A DNA stretch of 64,000 bases, taken from NCBI RefSeq assembly GCF_025460835.1, contig NZ_JAMXAY010000011.1, positions 1 to 64,000 on the forward strand, read 5' to 3'. The stretch is from Parapedobacter soli. Lineage in GTDB: Bacteria; Bacteroidota; Bacteroidia; Sphingobacteriales; Sphingobacteriaceae. Below the pieces are notes generated by a model. That model saw nothing but the letters and a program-made list of their open reading frames with translations. It did no database searches and had not been told where the DNA came from. Positions 8,464 through 17,244 of this stretch are shown here, piece by piece; position 1 is the stretch's first letter, and the number at the start of each line of letters is the position of its first letter. A program made the position numbers and the translations under genes.

Positions 8464-9402
8464 ATGGCCGATATTTCCTCTCCGCATGACAGTTTCTTCC
8501 GCGCAGTACTGGCCGACAGCCAAATGGCACTGGACTATTTCAAGTCGGCATTGCCTGACCACATCATCCAATTATTGGACCTTACAACGCTCGAACGGGT
8601 GCCGGACAGTTACGTATCGGGAGGACTGGAGAAGACAATGTCCGACGTTGTTTACCGGTGCCGCCGTCGCGACGGCAAGGGTAGTGTGTCCATATGCCTG
8701 TTGGTCGAACACAAGAGCAGATCGGACAAATACACCCCTGTGCAGGTGGGCGGTTATATCTTCTCAGGCTACCAGCTGCAGATCAGTCAGGGGCAGAAGG
8801 ATCTCACGCCTATTATCCCAATCCTGTTTTACCACGGCAGGCAGAAATGGGAATACTGGACGCTGGATAGGCTGTTCGACGAAGCGGGCGACGATCTGCT
8901 TGGATTCATCCCGAATTTTGACTATGTTTACCACAACTTACGGGATACCTCAGAGGCCGCCATTCAAGCAATAGGCAACCAGTTTTTGGTATCCGCTTTG
9001 CTTACGTTAAAGTATACGTTTGATAAGCGTAAGCTGAAGGAGAAGTTCCACGAAATATTGGTTGCCGGATTGACGGAGGGAAATGACGACCAACATACCG
9101 CACTTCTGGTTTACTGTCTGCGCAGGGTAGACTACACCGAAGAACAGATAGAGGAGTTTGTAAAAGAATTACCGTTAACGATAAAAAATAGAGTCATGAG
9201 TACGTATGATTTATTGATTCGAAAAGGGCTTAGGCAAGGGATTGAACAAGGGATTGCAAAAGGAGAAGAGCAGAAAACGTATGAGTTTGTCCGGAATTTA
9301 ATCCAGAGCACGACTTTTACCGAAGCTAAAATTGCATCTTTAGCCGTGGTATCCACTGATTTCGTCAAGAAAGTCCGCGAAGACTTAGATAAGAAGAAAT
9401 AG
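8464..9402 (+). CDS. Rpn-family recombination-promoting nuclease / putative transposase
   Basis: This 312-residue protein matches the Rpn (PDDEXK-type transposase-31) family. It starts with SPHDSFFRAVL, typical of the family. It has the nuclease residues D61 (in MSDVVY) and E82-x-K84 (in LVEHKS), then conserved IPILFYHG. Characterised Rpn proteins of E. coli are DNA endonucleases that promote RecA-independent recombination. The C-terminal part is charged and contains a GLRQGIEQGIAKGEEQK stretch, the low-complexity tail commonly seen in these proteins. All expected catalytic residues are present, so it may be active. No terminal inverted repeats or partner genes are visible around it. It has its own promoter and terminator. 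It sits beside gene remnants, consistent with a locus prone to rearrangement. Confidence 0.85.
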   Translation: MADISSPHDSFFRAVLADSQMALDYFKSALPDHIIQLLDLTTLERVPDSYVSGGLEKTMSDVVYRCRRRDGKGSVSICLLVEHKSRSDKYTPVQVGGYIFSGYQLQISQGQKDLTPIIPILFYHGRQKWEYWTLDRLFDEAGDDLLGFIPNFDYVYHNLRDTSEAAIQAIGNQFLVSALLTLKYTFDKRKLKEKFHEILVAGLTEGNDDQHTALLVYCLRRVDYTEEQIEEFVKELPLTIKNRVMSTYDLLIRKGLRQGIEQGIAKGEEQKTYEFVRNLIQSTTFTEAKIASLAVVSTDFVKKVREDLDKKK

Positions 9403-9430
9403 TCACAAGCCCTATCGGGAAAAATATTAG

Positions 9431-9460
9431 GCCATGCCTTTAGGGGCGTGGCTCTTTTTA
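9431..9460 (+). terminator. intrinsic terminator after the Rpn gene
   Basis: GCCATGCC (9431-9438) pairs with GGCGTGGC (9445-9452) with one G-U pair, followed by TCTTTTTA. It lies about 30 bp after the Rpn stop. Confidence 0.75.
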
Positions 9461-9637
9461 TTTCAGCAATGTATACGACGACTCTCCAGAGCGGATATCG
9501 GATTTATCGCGGAAGGCCATGTGGTCATCCATCCGGATGGGACGGTAGCAGCGGACCGGATGCGTGGCCAATTGGACCGTCTATATCATCCTACTCGTAG
9601 CTGGCCTTGGGATTGGAATGCTAAGCTGGCACCAATT

Positions 9638-9660
9638 AAAAAGCGGCCGGAGCCGCTTTG
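9638..9660 (-). terminator. intrinsic terminator after pgk
   Basis: On the minus strand AAAGCGGC-TCCG-GCCGCTTT forms an 8-bp stem with a 4-base loop followed by TTAATT. It begins 5 bp beyond the pgk stop codon. Confidence 0.7.
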
Positions 9661-9664
9661 TTTT

Positions 9665-10855
9665 CTATTCATTGATGGCCTTCACGCCGGGCAGCTCCTT
9701 GCCCTCCATGTATTCCAGCAAAGCCCCGCCGCCGGTGCTTACATAGCTCACATGCTCGGTCATCCCGAATTTGCTTACCGCCGCCGCCGAGTCGCCCCCG
9801 CCGATCAGCGAAAATGCGCCCCGCTCGGTTGCAGACACCACCGCATCGGCCACCGCCCGCGTGCCCTTGGCAAACTTATCCATCTCGAACACCCCCATAG
9901 GGCCGTTCCACAGGATTGTATTGGAAGCCAGTATCACCTGGGCGAAATGCTCACCCGATTCCTTACCGATGTCGAGCCCCATCTTGTCGGCCGGTATCTG
10001 GTCGTTCGGACCGTCGTACGCCGGCGAGTCCGGTGCGAACCTGTCGGCAATCTGGCAATCGGTGGGCAGCACCAGGTTTACACCCTTTTTCGCTGCTTTC
10101 TTCACCAAGCTGTTTGCCAGGTCCAATTTGTCCAGCTCAACCAGCGACTGGCCGATCTCGCCGCCACGGGCTTTCACAAACGTGTAGGCCATCCCACCGC
10201 CGATGATCAGATTGTCCACTTTATCGAGCAATGCTTCGATCAACTCGAGTTTATCGGATACCTTAGCGCCACCCATGATGGCGGTAAACGGACGCTGCGG
10301 GTTATGCAACACCCGCTCGGCGTTGCCGATTTCGGCTGCCATGAGGTATCCGAAGTATTTCCTGTTGGGGAAGAACTGCGCAATCACCGCGGTTGAGGCG
10401 TGCGCACGGTGGGCCGTACCGAAGGCATCATTGACATACACATCGCCGAGCTTCGCCAGCTTTTCCGCAAAATCGGCATCGCCCTTTTCCTCTTCCTTGT
10501 AAAAGCGGAGGTTTTCCAGGAGCAGTACCTCACCGGCCTTCAACGCCGCCGCCTTGGCGTATGCATCTGCGCCGATGCAATCATCGGCAAACTGCACATC
10601 TACCCCCAGCACATCCGAAAGATGGCCAACAATATGCTTCAAAGAGAACTTCTCTTCTGGCCCTGCCTTGGGCCTTCCCAGGTGCGACATCAAGATCACC
10701 GCACCGCCATCGTTCAGTATCTTTTTGATGGTAGGCGCCGCACCACGGATGCGGTTGTCGTCGGTAATGGCGTAATGTTCATCCAAGGGGACATTGAAAT
10801 CCACCCGTATCAATGCTTTTTTTCCGGAAAAATCTAAATCGTCTATGGTTTTCAT
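9665..10855 (-). CDS. pgk: phosphoglycerate kinase
   Basis: This 396-residue glycolytic enzyme transfers the acyl phosphate of 1,3-bisphosphoglycerate to ADP in the cytosol. The N-terminal substrate-binding pattern is clear (RVDFNVPLD near residue 17 and the LMSHLGRPK segment near 56). The C-terminal nucleotide domain has NGPMGVFE and ends with [12 protein letters not shown], both family signatures. Length is normal. It is transcribed alone, with its own promoter and terminator. GAPDH, the preceding enzyme of glycolysis, is encoded elsewhere in this window (26578) and not in an operon with pgk. Confidence 0.97.
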   Translation of the reverse strand: MKTIDDLDFSGKKALIRVDFNVPLDEHYAITDDNRIRGAAPTIKKILNDGGAVILMSHLGRPKAGPEEKFSLKHIVGHLSDVLGVDVQFADDCIGADAYAKAAALKAGEVLLLENLRFYKEEEKGDADFAEKLAKLGDVYVNDAFGTAHRAHASTAVIAQFFPNRKYFGYLMAAEIGNAERVLHNPQRPFTAIMGGAKVSDKLELIEALLDKVDNLIIGGGMAYTFVKARGGEIGQSLVELDKLDLANSLVKKAAKKGVNLVLPTDCQIADRFAPDSPAYDGPNDQIPADKMGLDIGKESGEHFAQVILASNTILWNGPMGVFEMDKFAKGTRAVADAVVSATERGAFSLIGGGDSAAAVSKFGMTEHVSYVSTGGGALLEYMEGKELPGVKAINE

Positions 10856-10882
10856 ACAATTTTTTTAATGATTTGAGGGAAA

Positions 10883-10911
10883 CAAAGCTACTATAAGTAT
10901 TGGAAAATCAA
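10883..10911 (-). promoter_or_regulatory. promoter of pgk
   Basis: Read on the minus strand, TTG (10911-10909), an 18-bp spacer and TAGCTTTG (10890-10883) exactly match the TTG/TAnnTTTG promoter. The site sits between the stop codon of the HMG-CoA lyase gene and pgk, so pgk can be expressed independently. Confidence 0.75.
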
Positions 10912-11771
10912 AATACTTCGTAGCTGTACCGTTGTGCTTCCGCCCAAGCGGTGCGGTTCAGCCCGGCGTCGATACCGCGCTCGTCCAGCACCTCCAGGAG
11001 TGTTTCGGTTGCGATATTGCCAGTCAGCCTGTCCTCCGCCATGGGGCATCCGCCGAAGCCGCGCAGGGCGGTATCAAACCGGACACACCCGGCATCGAGT
11101 GCCGCAACCAGTTTTTCACGGCTGGCACCGGGCGTGCTATGCAGGTGGAGGCCAAGCTCGATTTCGGGGAACGTATCTTGTAGGTAGGGATAGAGCGAAG
11201 CAATGCCTTCCGGCGTGGAGCTCCCCACGGTGTCGGCCAAAGCGAAATGCCGGACTCCCATCGCCACCAGCTTTTCGGTGTAGTCGGCCACGATGGCCGG
11301 GCTCCACGGGTCGCCATACGGATTGCCGAAACCCATGGACAAGTAAACGAGCGGCGTACGGTTATTCTCGCGGCATAGTGTGCCGATTTGTTTCACTATA
11401 TCGAGAGCCTGGGTAATGCTGCTATGGGCATTGCGCTGCTGGAATGTCTCCGACACCGAAAAAGGGAAGCCCACGATAGACACCCTTCCGTGCCGCATCG
11501 CCTCTTCCGCACCACGGACGTTGGCTACAATTGCGAGTAGTTTGGACATACCCGCACCGCCCTCCAGATGGCCCAACACCTCAGCCGTATCCCGCATCTG
11601 CGGGATGGCCCCGGGCGAAACGAAACTACCGAAGTCTACCCGGTCGAAACCGACATCCAGGAGTAGCCTGATGTAGGCAGCCTTGGTAGCCGTAGGGATA
11701 AAACGGTGTATACCCTGCATGGCATCGCGGGGACATTCGGTAATCCAAACCCTTTCCACACCGCTGGCCAT
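10908..11771 (-). CDS. hydroxymethylglutaryl-CoA lyase family protein
   Basis: This 287-residue TIM-barrel protein is expected to cleave 3-hydroxy-3-methylglutaryl-CoA to acetyl-CoA and acetoacetate, the last step of leucine breakdown. The N-terminal motif ITECPRDAMQG carries the catalytic Arg and Asp of the HMGL-like fold, LHLHST has the metal-binding histidines, and GFGGCPMAEDRLTGN contains the active-site cysteine loop. ATG 11771 is chosen because the family begins at this point and it lies five bases after the sppA stop. The frame is open further upstream, but that part overlaps sppA. The gene is probably co-transcribed with and translationally coupled to sppA, an unrelated function. A related aldolase of the same fold cannot be excluded. 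Confidence 0.85.
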   Translation of the reverse strand: MASGVERVWITECPRDAMQGIHRFIPTATKAAYIRLLLDVGFDRVDFGSFVSPGAIPQMRDTAEVLGHLEGGAGMSKLLAIVANVRGAEEAMRHGRVSIVGFPFSVSETFQQRNAHSSITQALDIVKQIGTLCRENNRTPLVYLSMGFGNPYGDPWSPAIVADYTEKLVAMGVRHFALADTVGSSTPEGIASLYPYLQDTFPEIELGLHLHSTPGASREKLVAALDAGCVRFDTALRGFGGCPMAEDRLTGNIATETLLEVLDERGIDAGLNRTAWAEAQRYSYEVF

Positions 11772-11776
11772 ACCTC

Positions 11777-13555
11777 TTAATAAATCTCCATCGTGAATGG
11801 CAGCCGTGCCTGCACACCGCGGAGGCGCAGCGCGGCTTTTGCTTGTTCGTAATAGCGATAATGCTCGCCCAGCTCGCGTTTGCTGAACCACGTGCTGATC
11901 CGGTCAGCAGACCCGCCCAGCAACGACTCAAACGGGCTTTTGATAGCCGGGTAGCTCACCACCCTGTAGTTTTCCAGGCCGGCTTTGCCCGCGGCCGCGG
12001 CAATGGCATCATCTATACTCCCCAAGCGGTCTACCAACCCATACTCCACCGCCTGCTGCCCGCTCCATACGCGCCCTTGCCCTATGCTATCAACCTGGGC
12101 CTTGGACAGGCTGCGGCCATCGGCTACCCGCTGTAAAAAAGTGTCGTAAATCTGGTTGACCTGCATCTGGAGGATTTGCGTTTCATCAGCCGTAAGCGGG
12201 CGGTCGACATTCGCTAGGAAATCGGCATACTTGCCTGTTTTAACCTCGTCAAAGGTAATCCCCAGTTTATCGTTGTATAATTTCTGCATGTTCGGAATGA
12301 GGCCAAACACACCGATAGATCCGGTGATCGTATTCGGTTCGGCAAAAATCGAATCGGCAGCTGCCGAGATATAATAGCCTCCCGAAGCCGCCACGTCGCC
12401 CATGGAAACGATGATCGGCTTTTCCTGGCTCAGCAGCTCCACCTCCCGCCAGATCACATCGGAAGCCAAGGCGCTGCCACCCGGTGAATTAACGCGGAAT
12501 ACCACGGCCTTCACCTTGTCATCACGGCGTACCTTACGCAGCTCGCGCGAAATACGCTCCGAGCCGATCATATCGTCGCCGCCTTCGCCCGACACGATTT
12601 CGCCCACCGCATACACAACCGCCACCCGGTCGCGGACAGAAGCACTCACCGATTTCGTTGTTGGCTTATATTTCAAAATAGACACGACATTGATATCCTT
12701 ATCCTGGCTTATGTCGAGCGAGTCTTTCAACTCGGCCAGAAATTCGTCTTTATACCGCTTACCATCCGCAAGTCCGTATTTCACGGCATCGTCTGCGGTA
12801 CGGGCCAGATAGCCGTCGGCAATCGCCATCAGTGAGTCGGGGGCGATACCACGGCTTGCCCCTATTTGGCCGATGAAATGGTTGTATATACTCCCCAGGA
12901 AAGAGCTCACCTGCTCCCGGTTGGCGTCGCTCATCTTATCGAGTATAAACGGCTCTACCGCACTTTTGAATGTCCCCACTTTCACCACCTGGACTTCCAC
13001 GCCCAGCTTATCCAATGTTCCTTTCAGAAACGCCGTCTGCGAGGCAAGGCCCCGGAAGTCAATGGCCCCCTCGGGGTTCACATACACCTTATCGGCGGTG
13101 GAGGCAAGGTAATAGGCGCGTTGCGTATAGCCTTCGCTGTAGGCGATGATAAATTTGCCCGAATCTTTGAAATCTAACAGCGCATCACGGATTTCCTGCA
13201 GGGTAGCAAAGCTGGCCGATACCGAAGAGAGGTCAAGACATATCCCTTTGATACGGTCATCGTCCTTGGCCCCGTCTATACGTTTCAATATATCGTTCAG
13301 CCCGAAGCTTTTCACCGTGATAAATCCCGGCAGATCGAGCTCTTCGAACGGATCGGGTATCGTACGCTCCGTAATCTGGTGCTTCAGGTCGATCAGCAGC
13401 AACGAATTGTCGGCAACAACCGTTTCCTTATCGGCTCCCATGGAACTGACCAAGACACCGACAATGATTAAACCTACCACAAAGAGAAGGATAAACGAAA
13501 TGGCAATACCCGTCACGGTAGCCAGCACATATTTGAAAAACGACTTCATATTCAT
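11777..13555 (-). CDS. sppA: signal peptide peptidase SppA, 67-kDa type (protease IV)
   Basis: This 592-residue membrane serine protease digests signal peptides left in the membrane after protein export. A single hydrophobic segment at about residues 8-37 anchors it. The two tandem S49 domains are complete. The catalytic lysine is K197 in GTFKSAVEPF and the serine is S391 in VAASGGYYIS, in the same motifs as K209 and S409 of the E. coli enzyme. RVNSPGGSALAS near residue 354 is also conserved. Transcription starts at a strong promoter just upstream, divergent from folK. The downstream HMG-CoA lyase gene follows after five bases. Confidence 0.94.
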   Translation of the reverse strand: MNMKSFFKYVLATVTGIAISFILLFVVGLIIVGVLVSSMGADKETVVADNSLLLIDLKHQITERTIPDPFEELDLPGFITVKSFGLNDILKRIDGAKDDDRIKGICLDLSSVSASFATLQEIRDALLDFKDSGKFIIAYSEGYTQRAYYLASTADKVYVNPEGAIDFRGLASQTAFLKGTLDKLGVEVQVVKVGTFKSAVEPFILDKMSDANREQVSSFLGSIYNHFIGQIGASRGIAPDSLMAIADGYLARTADDAVKYGLADGKRYKDEFLAELKDSLDISQDKDINVVSILKYKPTTKSVSASVRDRVAVVYAVGEIVSGEGGDDMIGSERISRELRKVRRDDKVKAVVFRVNSPGGSALASDVIWREVELLSQEKPIIVSMGDVAASGGYYISAAADSIFAEPNTITGSIGVFGLIPNMQKLYNDKLGITFDEVKTGKYADFLANVDRPLTADETQILQMQVNQIYDTFLQRVADGRSLSKAQVDSIGQGRVWSGQQAVEYGLVDRLGSIDDAIAAAAGKAGLENYRVVSYPAIKSPFESLLGGSADRISTWFSKRELGEHYRYYEQAKAALRLRGVQARLPFTMEIY

Positions 13556-13571
13556 TACATTATAAGGTGTC

Positions 13572-13602
13572 CAAACTTAGAAAAACTTCACTGTATTGAC
13601 AA
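13572..13602 (-). promoter_or_regulatory. promoter of sppA
   Basis: On the minus strand, TTG (13602-13600), a 20-bp spacer and TAAGTTTG (13579-13572) match the Bacteroidota promoter exactly, 17 bp upstream of the ATG. Confidence 0.8.
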
Positions 13603-13667
13603 ATAGCATATACTGCCATGGTGTGTGTTTGACGACAGAAACAGCCGTTCGTTACAGCAACATATAT

Positions 13668-13698
13668 TTGGATATACTCGGCTATTTAGCTAAGTTTG
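13668..13698 (+). promoter_or_regulatory. promoter of folK
   Basis: TTG (13668-13670), a 20-bp spacer and TAAGTTTG (13691-13698) match the consensus exactly. The predicted transcript starts about 20 bases before ATG 13728, which rules out the in-frame upstream start at 13596. Confidence 0.8.
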
Positions 13699-13727
13699 TC
13701 CATCGGAACCGCTCGATATCACTTTTT

Positions 13728-14246
13728 ATGCCGGTCACAACGAATACCTACCTGTTATTGGGTACAAATATGGGCGACAGGGTTAGCCAGCTAAGCCGCG
13801 CACGCGGCGAAATAGCCGGCCAAATCGGACCACTGCGCCGCTCGTCGTCTATATACGAAACGGATGCCTGGGGCAATGAAGACCAGCCCCCCTACCTCAA
13901 CCAGGTTGTGTCGGTGGATACAACGCTCAAGCCGCTCGCGTTACTGTATATTATCAACGCTATCGAAAAGCAAATGGGCCGCATACGCACCGGCAAATGG
14001 GAATCCCGGGTGATCGACATCGATATCCTGTATTATTCCGACCGGATAATCGACGAAGTGAACCTCCAGGTGCCACACCCGCATTTACCAAACCGGCGCT
14101 TCGCGCTGGCTCCCCTGCAAGAAATTGCGCCCCTATTCGTGCACCCGATTTCGGGCAAAACAACCACCGAATTATTAAACCAGACCCCCGACCAACTCAC
14201 GGTGCGGCTTTTTAACCCAGATACGTATGAACAACATGAAATTTGA
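13728..14246 (+). CDS. folK: 2-amino-4-hydroxy-6-hydroxymethyldihydropteridine diphosphokinase (HPPK)
   Basis: This 172-residue cytosolic enzyme transfers pyrophosphate from ATP to 6-hydroxymethyl-7,8-dihydropterin in folate synthesis. The N-terminal strand TYLLLGTNMGD is typical, the metal-binding signature RVIDIDILYY is intact, and the substrate loop PHPHLPNRRFAL follows. The frame is open 44 codons further upstream, but the promoter at 13668-13698 lies inside that extension. The family also starts at MPVTTNTYLLLG, so ATG 13728 is used. The last 20 bases overlap the start of the HPt gene, indicating translational coupling. Other folate genes are not adjacent. Confidence 0.93.
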   Translation: MPVTTNTYLLLGTNMGDRVSQLSRARGEIAGQIGPLRRSSSIYETDAWGNEDQPPYLNQVVSVDTTLKPLALLYIINAIEKQMGRIRTGKWESRVIDIDILYYSDRIIDEVNLQVPHPHLPNRRFALAPLQEIAPLFVHPISGKTTTELLNQTPDQLTVRLFNPDTYEQHEI

Positions 14247-14589
14247 GCAAGCAGATCTATCATACCTGATGGACCTTTCGAGCGGCAATACCCAGCTCAT
14301 CAGAGAAATACTGGAGCTGTTTATGAAACAGACCCCGGCGGATATAGACCTCCTCTCCACCTATATCGAGCAGGGAGATTGGGAGCAAGCCTATAAGCAG
14401 GCCCACCACATCAAGCCGACCATGGCTTATGTGGGTGCCAACCACATGCGGCAGGAATTGCAGGAAATCGAGGATGCTGCGAAATACGGCCAGAACGTCG
14501 AGTCTATCCCAGACAAGCTGGCGGCAATGCGGCCCCGGCTGGATGTGCTTTACGGCGAGCTGGACGCATACTTGAGAACGCTTGATTAG
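14227..14589 (+). CDS. stand-alone HPt (histidine phosphotransfer) domain protein
   Basis: This 120-residue all-helical protein consists of a single HPt domain. The phosphorylated histidine is expected to be H60 in the motif AHHIKPT, which matches the A-H-x-[LIV]-K pattern of HPt domains. Such proteins relay phosphoryl groups between response-regulator-type receivers in multistep phosphorelays. There is no kinase or receiver gene nearby, so its partners are elsewhere in the genome. It overlaps folK by 20 bases and must share its transcript. A pseudo-HPt role is unlikely because the histidine is present. Confidence 0.85.
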   Translation: MNNMKFEQADLSYLMDLSSGNTQLIREILELFMKQTPADIDLLSTYIEQGDWEQAYKQAHHIKPTMAYVGANHMRQELQEIEDAAKYGQNVESIPDKLAAMRPRLDVLYGELDAYLRTLD

Positions 14590-14622
14590 CGAACGATTGG
14601 CCCCGTGTAAAGATGGCCGCGT

Positions 14623-15300
14623 TTATCGGGATTGCCGGAAGTGAATAAACGAAAACAAAAAATAAAGCAGCAACACGAATGGGGCGGCCGCAAACTTTAG
14701 CATCACAACAGCTGCTGCGCTAAGCAGCAGGAATATAAACTTCCATCCATTCTCGCGCCACGACAGCGAGCTCAGTTTCAGTGAAAAAAGGCGGACATTG
14801 CTAACGAGCAACAAGGACGTAACCGCGATACTGGCCACAAGGAAGGCCGGATGGTACACGATAGACCCATAAGTCGCGGCAACGAACGGCAGCGAAACCA
14901 CATAAAATGCATTCATCGGCGTATTGAGACCAATGAAATCGGTAGACTGCCGATCGTCGATATTGAATTTCGCCAACCGGAGCGCCGAAAAAATAGTGAC
15001 TAAAAAGCCCAGGTAAGGCACATAAACATTGTCTGGCAATGCCGTACTGAGCATGCTGAAAAGCACCGCCCCCGGCAGCAGGCCGAAACTCACCACATCT
15101 GCCAACGAATCCAGCTCCTTACCTATAGGCGATTTCACGCGCAACGCCCGCGCCGCCATACCATCAAAGAAATCGAAAATACCGGATGCGAGTACGCAAT
15201 AGGCCGCCATGTCTAGCCAGCCGGCGAACGCAAAGGTTACACCAACGCAACCACTGAACAGGTTCAGGCAAGTGATGAAATTGGGTATATGTTTTTTCAT
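14623..15300 (-). CDS. pssA: CDP-diacylglycerol-serine O-phosphatidyltransferase
   Basis: This 225-residue integral membrane enzyme makes phosphatidylserine, the precursor of phosphatidylethanolamine. The CDP-alcohol phosphotransferase signature is complete: DG, then AR, G, D and D with the usual spacing (FDFFDGMAARAL followed by GKELDSLAD). There are about six to eight hydrophobic segments. ATG 15300 gives the usual MKKHIPNFIT start. An in-frame ATG at 15342 lies before the strong hairpin between rho and pssA and is unlikely to be used. The gene follows rho on the same strand with 45 bp between them. Confidence 0.93.
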   Translation of the reverse strand: MKKHIPNFITCLNLFSGCVGVTFAFAGWLDMAAYCVLASGIFDFFDGMAARALRVKSPIGKELDSLADVVSFGLLPGAVLFSMLSTALPDNVYVPYLGFLVTIFSALRLAKFNIDDRQSTDFIGLNTPMNAFYVVSLPFVAATYGSIVYHPAFLVASIAVTSLLLVSNVRLFSLKLSSLSWRENGWKFIFLLLSAAAVVMLKFAAAPFVLLLYFLFSFIHFRQSR

Positions 15301-15305
15301 AAAAC

Positions 15306-15336
15306 ATGGCTGTAGCAACTGTGGTGCTACAGCCAT
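15306..15336 (-). promoter_or_regulatory. perfect 12-bp hairpin between rho and pssA
   Basis: ATGGCTGTAGCA (15306-15317) and TGCTACAGCCAT (15325-15336) are perfect inverted repeats around a 7-base loop. The hairpin begins 10 bases after the rho stop and ends 5 bases before the pssA ATG. On the minus strand it is followed only by GTTTTATG, a poor T-run. It could be a weak terminator or attenuator, or a structure that hides the pssA start. Confidence 0.6.
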
Positions 15337-15345
15337 TATCAATGA

Positions 15346-16851
15346 TTAACCGTTCATGCTGATGAGGAACTCTTCGTTAGACTTGGTTCCACGCATTTGG
15401 CCCAGTAAGAACTCCATGGCTTCCATCGAAGTCATATCGGCCAGGTGGTTACGCAGCACCCATATCCGTTGCAGGGTCTCCCTGTCGTTCAGCAGGTCGT
15501 CCCTACGCGTGCTCGATGCTATCAGGTCGATCGACGGGAAGATCCGTTTGTTGGAGAGCTTACGGTCAAGCTGCAGCTCCATGTTACCGGTTCCCTTAAA
15601 TTCTTCAAAGATCACCTCATCCATCTTCGAACCCGTATCGATCAGCGCTGTGGCGAGTATTGTCAGCGACCCGCCATGTTCAATATTACGTGCGGCACCG
15701 AAAAAGCGCTTCGGTTTATGCAGCGCGTTGGCATCCACACCACCGGAAAGGATCTTGCCCGACGCAGGTGCCACGGTATTGTATGCCCGCGCCAACCGCG
15801 TGATTGAGTCTAGCAGGATTACCACATCATGCCCGCATTCTACCATGCGCTTGGCTTTTTCCAATACGATGTTCGCTATTTTCACGTGCCTGTCGGCAGG
15901 CTCATCAAAGGTAGACGACACCACTTCAGCACGCACGCTGCGTGCCATATCGGTCACTTCTTCCGGCCGTTCGTCGATCAGCAGGATAATCAGGTACACT
16001 TCCGGGTGATTTTTCGCGATGGCATTGGCCACATCCTTCAGCAGCATGGTCTTACCCGTTTTGGGTTGTGCCACAATCAGTCCGCGCTGGCCCTTTCCGA
16101 TAGGCGTAAAGAGGTCCATGATACGTGTGGAATAATTGCCCGGTCCGGTGAAAAGGTTCAACCGTTCGGTTGGGAAGAGCGGTGTCAGGAAATCAAATGG
16201 CACCCGATCGCGTACTTCCGCCGGGTTCTGGCCGTTGATGGCCTCTACGCGCACCAGTGGGAAATATTTTTCACCTTCTTTTGGTGGCCGGATGCTTCCG
16301 CGTACGGTATCGCCCGTTTTGAGCCCGAAAAGCTTGATCTGCGATTGAGAGACGTAAATATCATCCGGCGAAGTAAGGTAGTTGTAATCGGACGAGCGAA
16401 GGAAGCCATACCCGTCGGGCATAATTTCAAGAACCCCTTCGTTCACGATGACATTATCGAAGTCGAGGCTGGCGGTGGCGCCTTCCATCTTGCTGCCATT
16501 GGCAGCTTTCGGCGTAGCGGCCGGCTCCGGCCGGTTTTCTGGCGAGGCGGCGATTGCATCCCGCGTATCGGCAGCAAAGTCATCGCGCGTGTTACGCACA
16601 CTGACCGGCTCAACCGCTTTTACGGTACGTGTCCGCTTCCGCGGCCGCTCACCCCCCGCTGCATTTGCTTCTGCAGCATCAGGAACCGCGCTCGCTTCTG
16701 ATTCAGCATTCTTGGCTTCCTCCTCTCCGGTCTCAACAATCTTGGTCACCAACTCATGCTTCCGAAGCTTCTCCACGTCAGGGATACCGATCAACTTTGC
16801 TATTTCGCGCAACTCGGACACGAGCTTCGCATTCAGTTCATTAATATTCAT
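15346..16851 (-). CDS. rho: transcription termination factor Rho
   Basis: This 501-residue RNA-dependent ATPase ends transcription at Rho-dependent sites. An N-terminal Rho_N helix bundle (1-40) is followed by a low-complexity insert rich in Ala, Glu and Pro with a basic patch PRKRTRTVK (about 41-130). The cold-shock-like RNA-binding domain ([16 protein letters not shown]) comes next, and then the hexameric ATPase with Walker A AQPKTGKT at 261-268 and the [11 protein letters not shown] segment. The E. coli protein has 419 residues, and the extra length is the insert. N-terminal inserts of this kind are common in Rho from Bacteroidota and Actinobacteria. The gene may be autoregulated, but the sequence does not show how. 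Confidence 0.96.
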   Translation of the reverse strand: MNINELNAKLVSELREIAKLIGIPDVEKLRKHELVTKIVETGEEEAKNAESEASAVPDAAEANAAGGERPRKRTRTVKAVEPVSVRNTRDDFAADTRDAIAASPENRPEPAATPKAANGSKMEGATASLDFDNVIVNEGVLEIMPDGYGFLRSSDYNYLTSPDDIYVSQSQIKLFGLKTGDTVRGSIRPPKEGEKYFPLVRVEAINGQNPAEVRDRVPFDFLTPLFPTERLNLFTGPGNYSTRIMDLFTPIGKGQRGLIVAQPKTGKTMLLKDVANAIAKNHPEVYLIILLIDERPEEVTDMARSVRAEVVSSTFDEPADRHVKIANIVLEKAKRMVECGHDVVILLDSITRLARAYNTVAPASGKILSGGVDANALHKPKRFFGAARNIEHGGSLTILATALIDTGSKMDEVIFEEFKGTGNMELQLDRKLSNKRIFPSIDLIASSTRRDDLLNDRETLQRIWVLRNHLADMTSMEAMEFLLGQMRGTKSNEEFLISMNG

Positions 16852-17193
16852 TCAACTAAAAAATATAAATATATATATGGATTTTGCTGTTACAACAACG
16901 AAATTTATCCACCTCATTCAGCCGTCTATTTTCAAACAGTAGTGATTCAGCATTTAATCTTCAGAAATCAAAGAGTTTCGATGAAGTATCTAGGATAAAC
17001 TTTGAGAATACTGCGCAAAGTAAAGTATTCTATTTGTATTTTCAAAAAATATTAAAAAATAAAAAAAGTATCTGTTATCACCATCCCGCAAGCAACAATC
17101 GTGAATAGAAAATAATACACTGTGTATCAAATAGGTAAAACGTTTTATTAACCAGTAGAACAGAAAAGTCCCAAAAAAGTTTGAATAATTGGC
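16852..17193. other. AT-rich intergenic region between divergent rho and the sugar transporter
   Basis: Very AT-rich, without a recognisable gene. No exact TAnnTTTG element with a well-placed TTG is seen on either strand. A short imperfect palindrome, TACACTGTGTA, near 17117 could be a regulator site for the sugar genes. Confidence 0.4.
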
Positions 17194-17244
17194 ATGAAAA
17201 CCCCTAAGTTAGGCGAAATTTTCGGCAAACCTTATACGTATTAT

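Noticed and set aside
9564-9746. Small ORF with a hydrophobic segment between the Rpn gene and pgk
   Set aside because: It begins with GTG, crosses the pgk terminator and runs into antisense pgk. A membrane-like stretch alone is not enough support.
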